A DNA stretch of 64,000 nt from Nonomuraea muscovyensis (GCF_014207745.1 NZ_JACHJB010000002.1:992001-1056000), one strand, 5' to 3'; counted from the stretch's first letter, positions 33,394-41,795 are shown. The notes: a model not told the origin generated them from the letters alone. A program made the numbers and translations.

Positions 33394-34126
33394 CTCGCCT
33401 GCGGTAGCGGCGCACGCTCAGCACGCCGAAGATCACCCCGGCGCCGGCCGCCCACGCCAGCGTGAAGAGCACGTACGCGCCCGCGGGCTCGCCGCCGGCC
33501 AGCCGGCGCAACGCCTCGCTGGCCGTGGACAGCGGGTTCACCCGCACCACGGGCTGGAGCCAGCCGGGGAAGGCCTCCAGCGGGACGAAACCCGAGCACA
33601 GGAAGAACACCAGCGTCGTCGGCGGTTCGAGGGCCCCACGCACCGTCTCCACGCTCGCCGCCGACAGCGCCGCGAACAGCGCGATCGCCATGCACATGGC
33701 TCCGACGGCGGCGATCAGCCCGAAGAAGGCGAGGGCCGCCAGGACGCCTCCCGAGAAGCGGAACCCGGGGACGTGGGCGACGGCGACGGCCACCACCGCC
33801 ACCGCGACCATCCTCAGCACGTCCCCGAGCAGCCGGCCGGCCAGTGTGGACGCGGCGCCGACCGGCATGGTCCGCAGCCGGTCGAAGATGCCCTCCCGCA
33901 GGTCGGTGAAGAGGCCGACCGCGCTCGGCGCCATGCCGAAGGTCACCGTGGACAGCACGATGAGCGGCGCGAACCGCTGGATGTAGCCGTCGCCGACGAG
34001 TCCGCCGTAGACCGGCAGGATCGTGAACATCAGCAGGACGGGAAACGCGAAACCGGAGATGACCAGCTGGGGAGTGCGCAGGAAGCGCCGCATGGTCCTG
34101 CCGGCCAGCACGCCGACCTCCGTCAT
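33386..34126 (-). CDS. ABC-2 type permease, DrrB-like (second of pair)
   Basis: 246 residues from ATG 34126, with GGAGGT upstream and an ATGA overlap. About six hydrophobic segments are evident (FAFPVLLMFTILPVYGGL, VAVVAVAVAHV, LAALAFFGLIAAVGAMCMAIALF, LVFFLCSGFVPLEAF and others). The cytosolic loop REGIFDRLRTMPV is typical of daunorubicin-type export permeases. With the other permease and the ATPase it should form an exporter giving self-resistance or product export. Confidence 0.88.
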   Translation of the reverse strand: MTEVGVLAGRTMRRFLRTPQLVISGFAFPVLLMFTILPVYGGLVGDGYIQRFAPLIVLSTVTFGMAPSAVGLFTDLREGIFDRLRTMPVGAASTLAGRLLGDVLRMVAVAVVAVAVAHVPGFRFSGGVLAALAFFGLIAAVGAMCMAIALFAALSAASVETVRGALEPPTTLVFFLCSGFVPLEAFPGWLQPVVRVNPLSTASEALRRLAGGEPAGAYVLFTLAWAAGAGVIFGVLSVRRYRRRVS

Positions 34127-34860
34127 CCCGACCTCCTGAAGGCTCGTACGGCGATCCAGCCGAAGACCGCGCAGAGCCCGGCGATCCAGGCCAGCGGCGG
34201 CCCCCACGCGACCGCCTGGCCGGCGGCCAGGCCGCGCAGCGCGTCGACGACGGCGGTGTAGGGGTTGGCGTGGACGACCGGCTGCAGCCAGCCGGGGAAG
34301 ACTCCGGCCGGGGCGAACACCGTCGACAGGTTCAGCACCGGCAGCGTCACCAGGAAGACCATCGAGCCGATGGCCTCGGGCTCGGAGGAGCGCAGCCCGA
34401 TGACCGCGGCTCCGAGGGCGAAGCTCAGCGCGAAGGCGACCGCCACGACGACGAACGCCGCCGCGCCCAACGGATCGGCGAACCGGAACCCGACCACGTA
34501 CCCCGCCGCGACGATCACCGCGATCGGCACCAGGCAGCGCACCGCGTCCGCGCCCAGCCGCGCGACGAGCACCGACAGGCCGCTGATCGGCAGCGTCCGA
34601 AACCGGTCGATCATGCCGTCGCGCCGGTCGGCGGCGATGAAGAACGCGGTGGAGATGGTGGTGAACCCCATCGCCATCATGATGATCGCGGGCGGCAGGA
34701 ACTGGGCGAAGGGGACGCCGCGCGAGGTCAGCAACTGGGCGAGCACGATGCCGAACCCGGCGAAGAACACCAGCGGGGTGATGACGAGCTGGACCAGCGA
34801 CCGCACGGTGAGCGAGATGCGCAGGTTGCGGCCGGTCATGACGCCGATCTCGCGAATCAA
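34123..34860 (-). CDS. ABC-2 type permease, DrrB-like (first of pair)
   Basis: 245 residues from TTG 34860, in a four-base TTGA overlap with the ATPase stop. It shares with its partner the loop DGMIDRFRTLPISGL and the motif FPGWLQPVV.ANP near the fifth hydrophobic segment, so the two permeases are paralogues that probably form a heterodimer. The presence of two permeases rather than one is common in antibiotic exporters. Confidence 0.87.
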   Translation of the reverse strand: MIREIGVMTGRNLRISLTVRSLVQLVITPLVFFAGFGIVLAQLLTSRGVPFAQFLPPAIIMMAMGFTTISTAFFIAADRRDGMIDRFRTLPISGLSVLVARLGADAVRCLVPIAVIVAAGYVVGFRFADPLGAAAFVVVAVAFALSFALGAAVIGLRSSEPEAIGSMVFLVTLPVLNLSTVFAPAGVFPGWLQPVVHANPYTAVVDALRGLAAGQAVAWGPPLAWIAGLCAVFGWIAVRAFRRSG

Positions 34861-35774
34861 TCCGGCCTCCCCGTCAGTGCCCTGAAGACGTCGTCCAGCG
34901 TGGGTCTGCGCATGGTGAGGTCGTCGGGTTCGATCCCGGCCCCCTCGAGGCTCCTGATGACTCTGGCCAGCACGCCGATCCCGTCGGCCGGGAGCACCAC
35001 CGCCCCGTCGACCTCGGCCGCGTCGTCGAGCACGGCCAGCGCCTTGGCCCGCCGGTCGGGGTCGGCGATCTGCACCTCGCAGACCGCGCCTCCGCCCACC
35101 CGGTCCTTCAGTTCCTCCGGTGTCCCTTCCGCGATCACCCGGCTGTGGTCGATCATCACGATCCGGTCGGCGAGCGCGTCGGCTTCCTCCAGGTACTGCG
35201 TCGTGAGCAGGATCGTCACGCCGGCCGCGCGCAGCGCCCGCACCCTGTCCCAGAGCGCGTCACGGCTGTGCAGGTCGAGGCCGGTGGTCGGCTCGTCCAG
35301 GAAGAGCACCGGCCGTTCCACGACGAGGCTGACCGCCAGGTCGAGGCGTCTGCGCGTGCCTCCCGACAGCGTCCGCACCGGTTTGTCCGCCTGCTCCCCG
35401 AGGCCGAACTCCTCGATGAGCCGCCCCGCCCGCTCCCGTGCCCGGCTCTTGCCGAGCTTGAGCAGGCGGGCGAAGAAAACGAGATTCTCCCTCGCGGTCA
35501 GCAACTCGTCGACGGCGGCGAACTGTCCGGTGGCCGCGATGCTCCCCCGGACCCGCTCCGGCTCCGACACCAGGTCGAACCCCGCGATCCGCGCGGTCCC
35601 CGAATCGGGCCTGATCAGCGTGGTCAGGCAGTTGATCAGGGTGGTCTTGCCCGCTCCGTTCGGCCCCAGCAGGCCGAGCACGCTGCCCTGAGAGACCTCG
35701 AACGACACCCCGTCGAGCGCGGTGGTGGAACCGAACGACTTGCTGAGACGATCCAACTCAACAATGGCGGTCAT
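34857..35774 (-). CDS. ABC transporter ATPase, DrrA-like
   Basis: The start chosen is ATG 35774, nine bases after AAGAAGG; upstream in-frame starts are at 35780 and 35783. About 305 residues. Walker A is GPNGAGKTT, the signature is LSGGTRRRLDLA and Walker B is VLFLDEPTTGLD. The C-terminal extension ending TMRRPTLDDVFRALTG is typical of daunorubicin-resistance ATPases. It leads a three-gene exporter operon. It is the last intact gene before a stretch of broken genes, so the cluster boundary is probably here. Confidence 0.92.
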   Translation of the reverse strand: MTAIVELDRLSKSFGSTTALDGVSFEVSQGSVLGLLGPNGAGKTTLINCLTTLIRPDSGTARIAGFDLVSEPERVRGSIAATGQFAAVDELLTARENLVFFARLLKLGKSRARERAGRLIEEFGLGEQADKPVRTLSGGTRRRLDLAVSLVVERPVLFLDEPTTGLDLHSRDALWDRVRALRAAGVTILLTTQYLEEADALADRIVMIDHSRVIAEGTPEELKDRVGGGAVCEVQIADPDRRAKALAVLDDAAEVDGAVVLPADGIGVLARVIRSLEGAGIEPDDLTMRRPTLDDVFRALTGRPD

Positions 35775-35859
35775 AAGCATCAACCTTCTTGGCTTTCCAC
35801 GCGCGTGTCAACGACCGGCATGAAAACAAGAAACACGAATCCACGCCTAGCGTCCCGCC

Positions 35860-36487
35860 GAGCAGCGCGCCGGTGGTCAGGTACGGCGCCGGTGGGGTGG
35901 TCATCCCGGTCCACAGGAAGAAGCCGGTGTGCGGAGGCTGGTTGTAGCCGACGTTCTGCCAGACGATCCCGGCCTGGTAGACCGGGTCGTGTGTGAGCGT
36001 CGGGAAGCGGTGGTCCGTCGCGTACGGCGTGCCGTAGCCGCAGAGTGGTGGAGTCCTCGGTCCGGACGATCAGTTCCTCACGCCAGTCGCCCAGGATGTC
36101 GGCCTGGAGTGAGGGGTTGCCCTTGGTCGTGTTGTTGGAGGAGGCGCCGGACGCGGTGAGCATGTTGACCGTGCTCTGCGTGGCCGGGTTCCACTTGCCG
36201 ATGGTCGGCACGCCGGTCAGCTTGTCGGCAGTAGTCGTGGTCCAGGATCTCCCTGGACAGGTCGCCGTCCCACCAGATGGCGTCGCCGATCGCCGGGGTC
36301 TTCGTCGAGATGAGGCGGCCGGTGGCGGTCCGGAGCCCGGCCCCGTTGGAGGCCCAGGCTTCCTCGCCCGGGTCGCTGGGCACGATCTCGTCGGTGTGGC
36401 CGGTACCGGTCACGACGGCGATCCGCTTGTCGTCCCGGTAGAGGTGGTAGAGGAGGCCTTCACCGGCCAGGTGAAGATCCGCCCGTG
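35860..36487 (-). pseudogene. Remnant of a rhamnogalacturonan lyase (PL11)
   Basis: The C-terminal third of a PL11 lyase is recognisable in pieces on different frames: RIAVVTGTGHTDEIVPSDP, TIGKWNPATQSTVNML with LQADILGDWREELIVRTED, and TPYATDHRFPTLTHDPVYQ with VWQNVGYNQPPHTGFFLW. At least two frameshifts separate them (near 36230 and 36035), a third is likely near 36460, and the N-terminal two thirds are missing. The gene is dead. Its position directly behind the exporter ATPase marks a recombination or insertion boundary of the biosynthetic cluster. Confidence 0.85.
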
Positions 36488-36499
36488 ACGTACGGGATC

Positions 36500-36529
36500 G
36501 TCCACCCCGCCCATCGGCGCGGGGTGGAC
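36500..36529. terminator. Strong GC hairpin
   Basis: An 11-bp perfect stem: GTCCACCCCGC at 36500-36510 with its complement at 36519-36529, around an 8-base loop. It lies just outside the PL11 remnant. Without a T-tract, it may be an actinomycete terminator or a decayed element end. Confidence 0.5.
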
Positions 36530-36994
36530 CCTGCCGACGATCCGTGCTCCACCCACGCCGCGGCCGCCGGCCGCCCTGCCGCCGGCTGCCCTGCCGCGGG
36601 CTGGCCGCCCCGCCGCAGGCGGGCCGGATGTCAGCTGTCTAGCGTTGCTTGAGGCGGAGTGCTTCTTTGCGGGTCTCGGCCTGGATGGACCGCTCGCGCT
36701 CCAGCCACGCCGGGTTCGGCCGACCGTAGATCGGCATGTGACGGATCCCTTGACCTCGGGACGCCAGGTTCAACATGTGATCACCATTCGCCCGCGCAAC
36801 CCATGCCATTCTCGCAACCCGGGTTCGACATAATTCGCGGGTTCTAGAGGTACTGCGGAGCTGAAGGCGCAGGCCATCGGGCTGAAAGAGGCAGAGAAGC
36901 TCGGAAGTCCCTAGAGACGCGATTATCTCGATTCGCCTGCACCGAACTGGCCGTATCTCGTATGATCTAGAGCCGTTTACGTGAAGACGACAAA
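36530..36994. other. Intergenic DNA without recognisable gene
   Basis: A GC-rich stretch with Pro/Ala-like repeats of CCGCC is followed by less GC-rich DNA. A minus-strand frame ending near 36639 (tail MPIYGRPNPAWLERERSIQAE) has gene-like wording but no good start or known family. I do not call it a gene. Together with the adjacent MFS and PL11 remnants, this looks like decayed DNA. Confidence 0.4.
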
Positions 36995-37280
36995 GCGGGA
37001 GAACAAGTCCGGCACGGTCCGGTACCTGCACCTCGCCCAGCGATGGCCACCGTCACGCCGTAACCAGTAACCAGCAGCCAACCGCTGACAGGGACACCCG
37101 TAGGTCATCGGAGATGAGCTCCAAAAGGCCGACCGGCAGGTTCTCCGCGGTGTTGAAGGTTAGAGTGGCCAGCATCAGGGCCCCAAGCACCGCCAGCTTG
37201 TGCCATGGAGCCGGCTGCCGCGTGATCGTACTATCTTCTCCTGTCCTCGCGCGTTGTACCTGCTCAGTAGCACCGTCCAT
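36995..37280 (-). pseudogene. N-terminal remnant of an MFS transporter
   Basis: From 37280 the minus strand encodes an MFS start: a polar N-terminus, then LAVLGALMLATLTFNTAEN and LPVGLLELISDDLRVSLSAVG. At 37085 the frame shifts; the continuation LLVTGYGVTVAIAG is in the next frame, and homology then stops. Only the first one and a half transmembrane segments remain. Second decayed gene at the cluster edge. Confidence 0.75.
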
Positions 37281-37824
37281 GCAGGTACCCCACCAGGCGC
37301 ATCAGTCCCGCCGCAATCGGATTCTGTGGCTTCGCGGTCTTGCGGCCGTTTCTGCCGTATTCCGGTGATACGCGTAGTGGGCTGATCTTGGCGTCGGTTC
37401 GGTGACGGGTGCGTTGAGCGGGGCGGAACCTGGCCTGGGCCTGGGGCCGGGCGGAGAAACACGACGAAGCCCCCGCTCGCCTCTTCGGGGACGAGCGGGG
37501 CCGCGATCCCGGCGCGGCGTCGCGGACTCCGGGCGCGGTGATACGGCGGCGCCCCCGTGAAATGCCATTTCACCTTCGCGCCCGGCGGCGCTTTCTCGGA
37601 GACATAGCGCCATCTTCCACACGGTCAGCAATGCCATTGCGACACAACGCATTCATTGCCGAAATTCCACCAATTCTGTAAATTCAGTGGCGATACTCCT
37701 CACCGTTCACTTATTAACCGGCACTATTCCTGATTTGGTGTCGTCCTTGCCGCCGTTACCGCGTACCGGCAGGCGGCGGGCGTGCGCGTACACCCGAGAT
37801 CACGGATGCATGGGGCAGGTGGGA
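37281..37824. promoter_or_regulatory. Upstream region of the RiPP-like operon, with AATTC direct repeats
   Basis: No gene is supported here. From about 37640 the DNA becomes AT-rich, unlike its surroundings, which is typical of a promoter. AATTC occurs at 37663, 37672 and 37681, three copies with a constant 9-base period. TTCACT (37708) and TATTCC (37727) lie further downstream but do not make a convincing pair. The repeats are a candidate operator for the P450-peptide operon. Confidence 0.35.
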
Positions 37825-39015
37825 ATGACGACGGTCGGAGAACCGGATCGGGCCGCTCCCGGCGGGACGCGGCCGTGGCCGCACGGCGCGGCGCGGTGGT
37901 ATCGCCGGGATCCGCTGGGGTTCGTCGAGCACGCAGCCCGCGAGCGGGGCCCGGTGTTCCGGCTGCCCGACGACGGGTCGCTGTGCGTGGCCGACCCGGC
38001 GGAGGCCTTGCGGGTGCTGCACGACGAGGAGGGCCACTACGACGACGTGTCCGACTTCTTCCACGTCCGCGGCGGCCGGCTGGAGCCGCGGGAGACGCAG
38101 GTCGCGATCGGGCGGGCGGCCCGCGTGACGTTACGCGCCCATCTGGCAGCGCATCGGGAGCGGCTGCCCGCCGTGGTGGCGGAGCTGGGAGAGGTCAGCG
38201 AATGGCCTTCGGCCGGGCGGGCCGCCGCGTACCAGTTCCTGGCCGAGGCGCTGCTGCGGCCGGACAGCCCGCCGCTCTTGCGGGAGCTGATGGAGCAGGT
38301 GGTGCGCAACGATGTCCTGATCCGTCCCCGCGGCCGGCTGGCGAGCGTGATGCGGCGGGCGCTGTGGGCACGCGTGGTGCGAGCGCTCACCGGCGAGGTA
38401 CTCGCCCGCCGGGCCGGCCCGCGGCCCGGCGGGCGGGGCGACCTGCTGGACGCCATACTCGAGGCCGGCCCACCCGATACGCCTGCCGCGCAGCTCGCCC
38501 AGGTATATCTGCTGCTCTTCCGAACCTCGGTGGCGCCGGTGGGCCACGTGGTCGCCTGGGCGCTGCTGAAAGCCGCGACCGACGGCGTCGACCTGGCGGC
38601 CGTGCCCGCGGAGTCGGCCGTACGGGAGTCGCTGCGGCTGTGGCCGGTGGCGTGGCTGCTGGGCCGCCCCGTACTGCGCGCCCATCAGGTCGGCGGCGTG
38701 CAGCTGGCGCCAGGGGACAGCGTGTCGGTCTGCGCCTATCTGCTGCACCGCGACGAACGGCACTGGCCCGAGGCCACCCGGTTCCGGCCCGGCAGGTGGG
38801 ACGGCCCTGGCCCCCGTGGGCCCTACCTGCCCTTCGGCGGCGGCCCGTTCACCTGCGCCGGCGCCGCCGTCGCCCGCAACCTGGCCTCCGAACTGCTCGC
38901 CGCCGTGACCGACAGCGCCCGTCTTGAAGTACGCGGCGGTCGCGGACAGCCCCACGTGGCGGGCATCATCACCCCTCCCCCGTTCCAACTGCACCGGACC
39001 CCCTTCGCTCGTTGA
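37825..39015 (+). CDS. Cytochrome P450 of the atropopeptide-like locus (P450-6)
   Basis: The start chosen is ATG 37825, five bases after AGG (37817-37819); ATG 37810 is an alternative. 396 residues. The K-helix ESLRLWP, the PERF region FRPGRWDG and the haem loop FGGGPFTCAG are present. The I-helix reads FRTSVAPVGHV, lacking the usual AGxxT, as seen in P450s that couple rings rather than insert oxygen. It differs from the five NRPS-cluster P450s in overall style. Its stop lies 17 bases before a 21-codon peptide gene, so it is probably the enzyme that cross-links that peptide's aromatic core. Confidence 0.9.
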   Translation: MTTVGEPDRAAPGGTRPWPHGAARWYRRDPLGFVEHAARERGPVFRLPDDGSLCVADPAEALRVLHDEEGHYDDVSDFFHVRGGRLEPRETQVAIGRAARVTLRAHLAAHRERLPAVVAELGEVSEWPSAGRAAAYQFLAEALLRPDSPPLLRELMEQVVRNDVLIRPRGRLASVMRRALWARVVRALTGEVLARRAGPRPGGRGDLLDAILEAGPPDTPAAQLAQVYLLLFRTSVAPVGHVVAWALLKAATDGVDLAAVPAESAVRESLRLWPVAWLLGRPVLRAHQVGGVQLAPGDSVSVCAYLLHRDERHWPEATRFRPGRWDGPGPRGPYLPFGGGPFTCAGAAVARNLASELLAAVTDSARLEVRGGRGQPHVAGIITPPPFQLHRTPFAR

Positions 39016-39032
39016 GAAAGGAGGTGAACTCC

Positions 39033-39098
39033 ATGAAGAAGTTGCTGCGCCGCGTCACCGGCCGCCGGATCAACCGGCAGGCCTGGTTCATCTGGTAG
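39033..39098 (+). CDS. RiPP precursor peptide, atropopeptide (tryptorubin)-like, core AWFIW
   Basis: A 21-codon gene, ATG 39033 to TAG 39096. It is preceded by AAAGGAGGTGA at 39018-39028, nearly the full anti-Shine-Dalgarno complement and the best ribosome site in the window. The product is a very basic leader, MKKLLRRVTGRRINRQ, followed by AWFIW and the stop. Tryptorubin A, the founding atropopeptide, has core AWYIWY at the C-terminus of a short basic precursor and is cross-linked by one P450. Here the core is one residue shorter, Phe replaces Tyr, and the P450 lies directly upstream. Cleavage after Gln16 is predicted. Family placement rests on the core pattern and the P450 context. Confidence 0.85.
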   Translation: MKKLLRRVTGRRINRQAWFIW

Positions 39099-39111
39099 TC
39101 CATCTCCGGCG

Positions 39112-39141
39112 GCCGTGCCGGGCCCGACGGCCCGGCACGGC
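39112..39141. terminator. 13-bp perfect hairpin after the precursor gene
   Basis: GCCGTGCCGGGCC (39112-39124) pairs perfectly with 39129-39141 around the loop CGAC. It lies 13 bases after the peptide stop and before the methyltransferase. As a partial terminator or 3' stabiliser it would let the peptide be made in excess of the methyltransferase, a common arrangement in RiPP operons. Confidence 0.7.
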
Positions 39142-39184
39142 TCCGCTCCCGACGAGGCGGGACACCCGCACCCAGGAGGCACCC

Positions 39185-39964
39185 ATGTCGCAGGTGGATG
39201 AGACGCTGGCCGCCTACGAGAGCATCGCGGCCCGCTACGACGAGCTGAACGCGCGGATGGACACCTCCAGCCTCGTGGCCCGCTTCGTGGAGGCGGTCGA
39301 TCGGTACGGGCCAGGCGGTCGGCGCCTGCTGGACGCCGGCTGCGGAACCGGCCGCAGCAGCGTGGCCTTCCGCGAGCGCGGGTTCGAGGTGACCGGCTAC
39401 GACCTGTCCCCCGCGATGGTCGCGATGGCCCGCCGCCGGCCCGGGGCCGAGGAGATCGGGTTCCTGGTGGGACGGCTGCAGGAGCCCCCACCCAGGCTGA
39501 CCGGCTTCGACGTGGTCACCTGCGTAGACGTGCCGATGGCGTACCTGACCGGCACGGACCAGCTGCGACAGGCGCTGACGGCCGCCCGCGACCAGCTCGC
39601 CGAGGACGGGGTACTGGTCTTCGACCTGAACACCATCGGCTACTACCGCCGCATGTTCAGCGTCCCCACTGTCGCCGACCGAGGCAACCGGTACGTGGCC
39701 TGGTTCGCAGAGTCCCCGCGGATCGAGGCCGACGCAGTCGTGGTCACGCAGTTCGACCTGTTCGAACGGAACGGCGCGGGCTGGGAGCGGCTGTCGATGC
39801 GCCACGTGCAGCAGCACCATTCCGACCGGACGGTGCGCAAGGTGGCCGAGCAGTCCGGACTGCACGTCGTGGCCGCCCACGGGCTGGTGGGGACGTCGAC
39901 GCGGGACCCGGCCGACGAGACCGACCACGACCGCATCCTGTACGTCGCCCGCCGGGCCGGCTGA
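39185..39964 (+). CDS. Class I SAM-dependent methyltransferase
   Basis: 259 residues from ATG 39185, with AGGAGG seven bases upstream. SAM-binding motif I is LLDAGCGTGRSSV and motif II is VTGYDLSPAMVAMA; the central segment FDVVTCVDVPMAYL follows the usual fold. It sits 43 bases after the hairpin that follows the peptide gene, on the same strand, and could methylate the peptide (N-terminus, indole or C-terminus). Tryptorubin itself is not known to need a methyltransferase, so this would add a new modification; an unrelated role is possible because a terminator may separate them. Confidence 0.8.
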   Translation: MSQVDETLAAYESIAARYDELNARMDTSSLVARFVEAVDRYGPGGRRLLDAGCGTGRSSVAFRERGFEVTGYDLSPAMVAMARRRPGAEEIGFLVGRLQEPPPRLTGFDVVTCVDVPMAYLTGTDQLRQALTAARDQLAEDGVLVFDLNTIGYYRRMFSVPTVADRGNRYVAWFAESPRIEADAVVVTQFDLFERNGAGWERLSMRHVQQHHSDRTVRKVAEQSGLHVVAAHGLVGTSTRDPADETDHDRILYVARRAG

Positions 39965-40122
39965 CGTCGGCCGGGATGGCGGGCTCGCTCAGCGCGGTGT
40001 GGTCGGAGGCGTCGGTGGCGGCGAGAAAGGCGCATACGGCGACTGAGCTGGTCACGGCCGGCGGTGTCCGCGGCGGCGGGCTTCACGCGGCAGGACTTTC
40101 CGAGGCGCGCTTACACGGATAC

Positions 40123-40599
40123 CTACTGTCGAAGGTCGGTCGTCGCGGGACCTGCCGGGACGGCGGGGGTTCGAGGCCATGTCCGGGCGGAGCGCAGGAT
40201 GAAGGCCAGGAGCAGCACCTCGACTCCGATGGAGAGGCCGTAGAAGGAGGCCCAGTCCCAGGACTCCCCTACCGCGTTGACCACCGAGTAGGGGATGTAG
40301 AGCGATGCCACGACGAGGTTCGTGGCGCGGTTCACCCGGGTGGGCAGCGTCATGGAGAGCATCACCATCAGGGCCGGGATCGCCACGGACGCGAGCATCA
40401 TGGTCAACAACGTCGGGCTGATGTCGAACCCGACGACGACGCCAGCCAGGATGTCGTCGATGGCGCCAGGCTTGTAGAGGTGGAAGTAGTCGACGTAGAT
40501 GTAGAGGAACATGAAGCTGGTCCATGCGGCGGCGAGCTTGGCCTGCACGGGAATCGGCGGGTTGTCGAGCAGGTTCGGCGATCTTGTTCGGATGGTCAT
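40123..40599 (-). CDS. Small integral membrane protein, DUF6326-like
   Basis: 158 residues from ATG 40599, with four hydrophobic helices (AAAWTSFMFLYIYVDYF, PTLLTMMLASVAIPALMVML, NLVVASLYIPYSVVNAV, FYGLSIGVEVLLLAFIL). The motif YIYVDYFHLYKPGAIDDILAG matches actinobacterial DUF6326 proteins, function unknown. It lies 95 bases behind the oxidoreductase gene on the same strand and is probably in its TetR-controlled operon. Confidence 0.75.
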   Translation of the reverse strand: MTIRTRSPNLLDNPPIPVQAKLAAAWTSFMFLYIYVDYFHLYKPGAIDDILAGVVVGFDISPTLLTMMLASVAIPALMVMLSMTLPTRVNRATNLVVASLYIPYSVVNAVGESWDWASFYGLSIGVEVLLLAFILRSARTWPRTPAVPAGPATTDLRQ

Positions 40600-40694
40600 C
40601 GGTTCTTCTTTCGACAGGAGCGGTCCGTCCGCCGGAGTGGCGGCAGGTCTGGGCGTGCATACGCACGGGTTGGGTCGTTTCGTCGGTCCGGTCG

Positions 40695-41735
40695 TCAGAC
40701 GGTGACGACGACCTTCCCTCGGGTGTGGCCGGCCGCGACGTAGCGGAGGGCGTCGGCTGCTTCGTCGAGGGGGTAGGTGCGGTCGATGACGGGCGTGACC
40801 TGCCCGCTCGTGAGCAGGTCGGCCAGAGTAAGCAGGTCCTGACGCTTCCCGACCGACGTGAAGGGCTTCAGCTGCTGACGGGTGAACCCGGACAGCACGC
40901 GCGCTTTGACGATCCGACCGAGGGGCCCGAGCCAGCGGCCGCCGCGTCCGCTGTTGGGGATGAGGGTGCCGGTGGGCGTCAGCACTCGGCGGACAGCAGC
41001 CAGGGGCTGGGCTTCCACGTTGTCGAGGATGACGTCGTAGCGCTTCTCGGTGCGGGTGAAGTCGGTCTCCGTGTAGTCAACGACATGGTCGGCCCCGAGC
41101 GACCGGACCAAGTCGACGTTGCGGGTGCTGCACACACCTGTCACCTCGGTGCCGAACGCCTTGGCGATCTGCACGGCGAAGGAACCCACGCCGCCCGACG
41201 CGCCCGTGACCAGCACCGTCTGGCCCGGTTGAACGTTCGCGATCTTGCGCAATGCCTGCAACGCCGTCATGGCCGACGTGGGCACCGCTGCCGCGTCCAC
41301 GACCGACAGGTTTGCAGGCGTGGACACGAGGTTGTCCGCCGGGACGCAGGCGTACTCCGCGAGCGTTCCAGCGGTGCTCCAGCCGAACACCTCGTCGCCG
41401 GGGCGGAGAGCGGTGACATCCTTCCCGACCGCTGCCACCACGCCGGCGAGGTCCCTGCCGGGGATGCCGTGGCGGGGCCGGTGGAGCCCGAACACCAGGC
41501 GCACCACGTACGGCTCACCGGTCATGACGAAGTAGTCGCCAGGATGCACCGAGGCTGCGCCGACCTGGACGAGCACATCGCCTCGACCGGGCAGCGGTAG
41601 CCCGACGGCGGACGACTCGAGCACTGAGGGCGGCCCGTAGCGGTACTGGACGGCGGCCCGCATCGTCGCCGCCCTGGCCGGACTCGCCCCCGGCGCCAGG
41701 CGTGCTCCGGCCTTCGATCGCTGTTCGATTCCCAC
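40695..41735 (-). CDS. NAD(P)-dependent alcohol dehydrogenase/quinone oxidoreductase (zinc-less MDR)
   Basis: 346 residues. The start chosen is GTG 41735 because GAGGAGG lies five bases before it; ATG 41663 (MRAAVQYRYG) would drop the first 24 residues. The cofactor motif VLVTGASGGVGSFAVQIAKAFG and the N-terminal GRDLAGVVAAVGKDV are typical of quinone-reductase-like medium-chain dehydrogenases. No structural-zinc cysteines are seen. It is transcribed divergently from a TetR regulator with a palindromic operator between them, so it is likely induced by the regulator's ligand. Confidence 0.88.
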   Translation of the reverse strand: MGIEQRSKAGARLAPGASPARAATMRAAVQYRYGPPSVLESSAVGLPLPGRGDVLVQVGAASVHPGDYFVMTGEPYVVRLVFGLHRPRHGIPGRDLAGVVAAVGKDVTALRPGDEVFGWSTAGTLAEYACVPADNLVSTPANLSVVDAAAVPTSAMTALQALRKIANVQPGQTVLVTGASGGVGSFAVQIAKAFGTEVTGVCSTRNVDLVRSLGADHVVDYTETDFTRTEKRYDVILDNVEAQPLAAVRRVLTPTGTLIPNSGRGGRWLGPLGRIVKARVLSGFTRQQLKPFTSVGKRQDLLTLADLLTSGQVTPVIDRTYPLDEAADALRYVAAGHTRGKVVVTV

Positions 41736-41795
41736 CGCAGCCTCCTCACGTCCGAGCTGCGACTCTCGCAGGCTCGTACACCGTACTTCGTACGC

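Noticed and set aside
36639..37031. A 130-codon minus-strand frame as a gene
   Set aside because: No ribosome site, a low-complexity first half and no recognised family; it lies in a stretch of decayed DNA.
37302..37652. A 116-codon minus-strand frame rich in Arg/Pro
   Set aside because: Composition is typical of non-coding high-GC DNA, and it has no domain and no start signal.
39033..39098. Reading the 21-codon gene as a biarylitide-type (BytA/MxYxH) precursor
   Set aside because: The product has no Tyr-x-His core; the C-terminal AWFIW fits the tryptorubin pattern instead.
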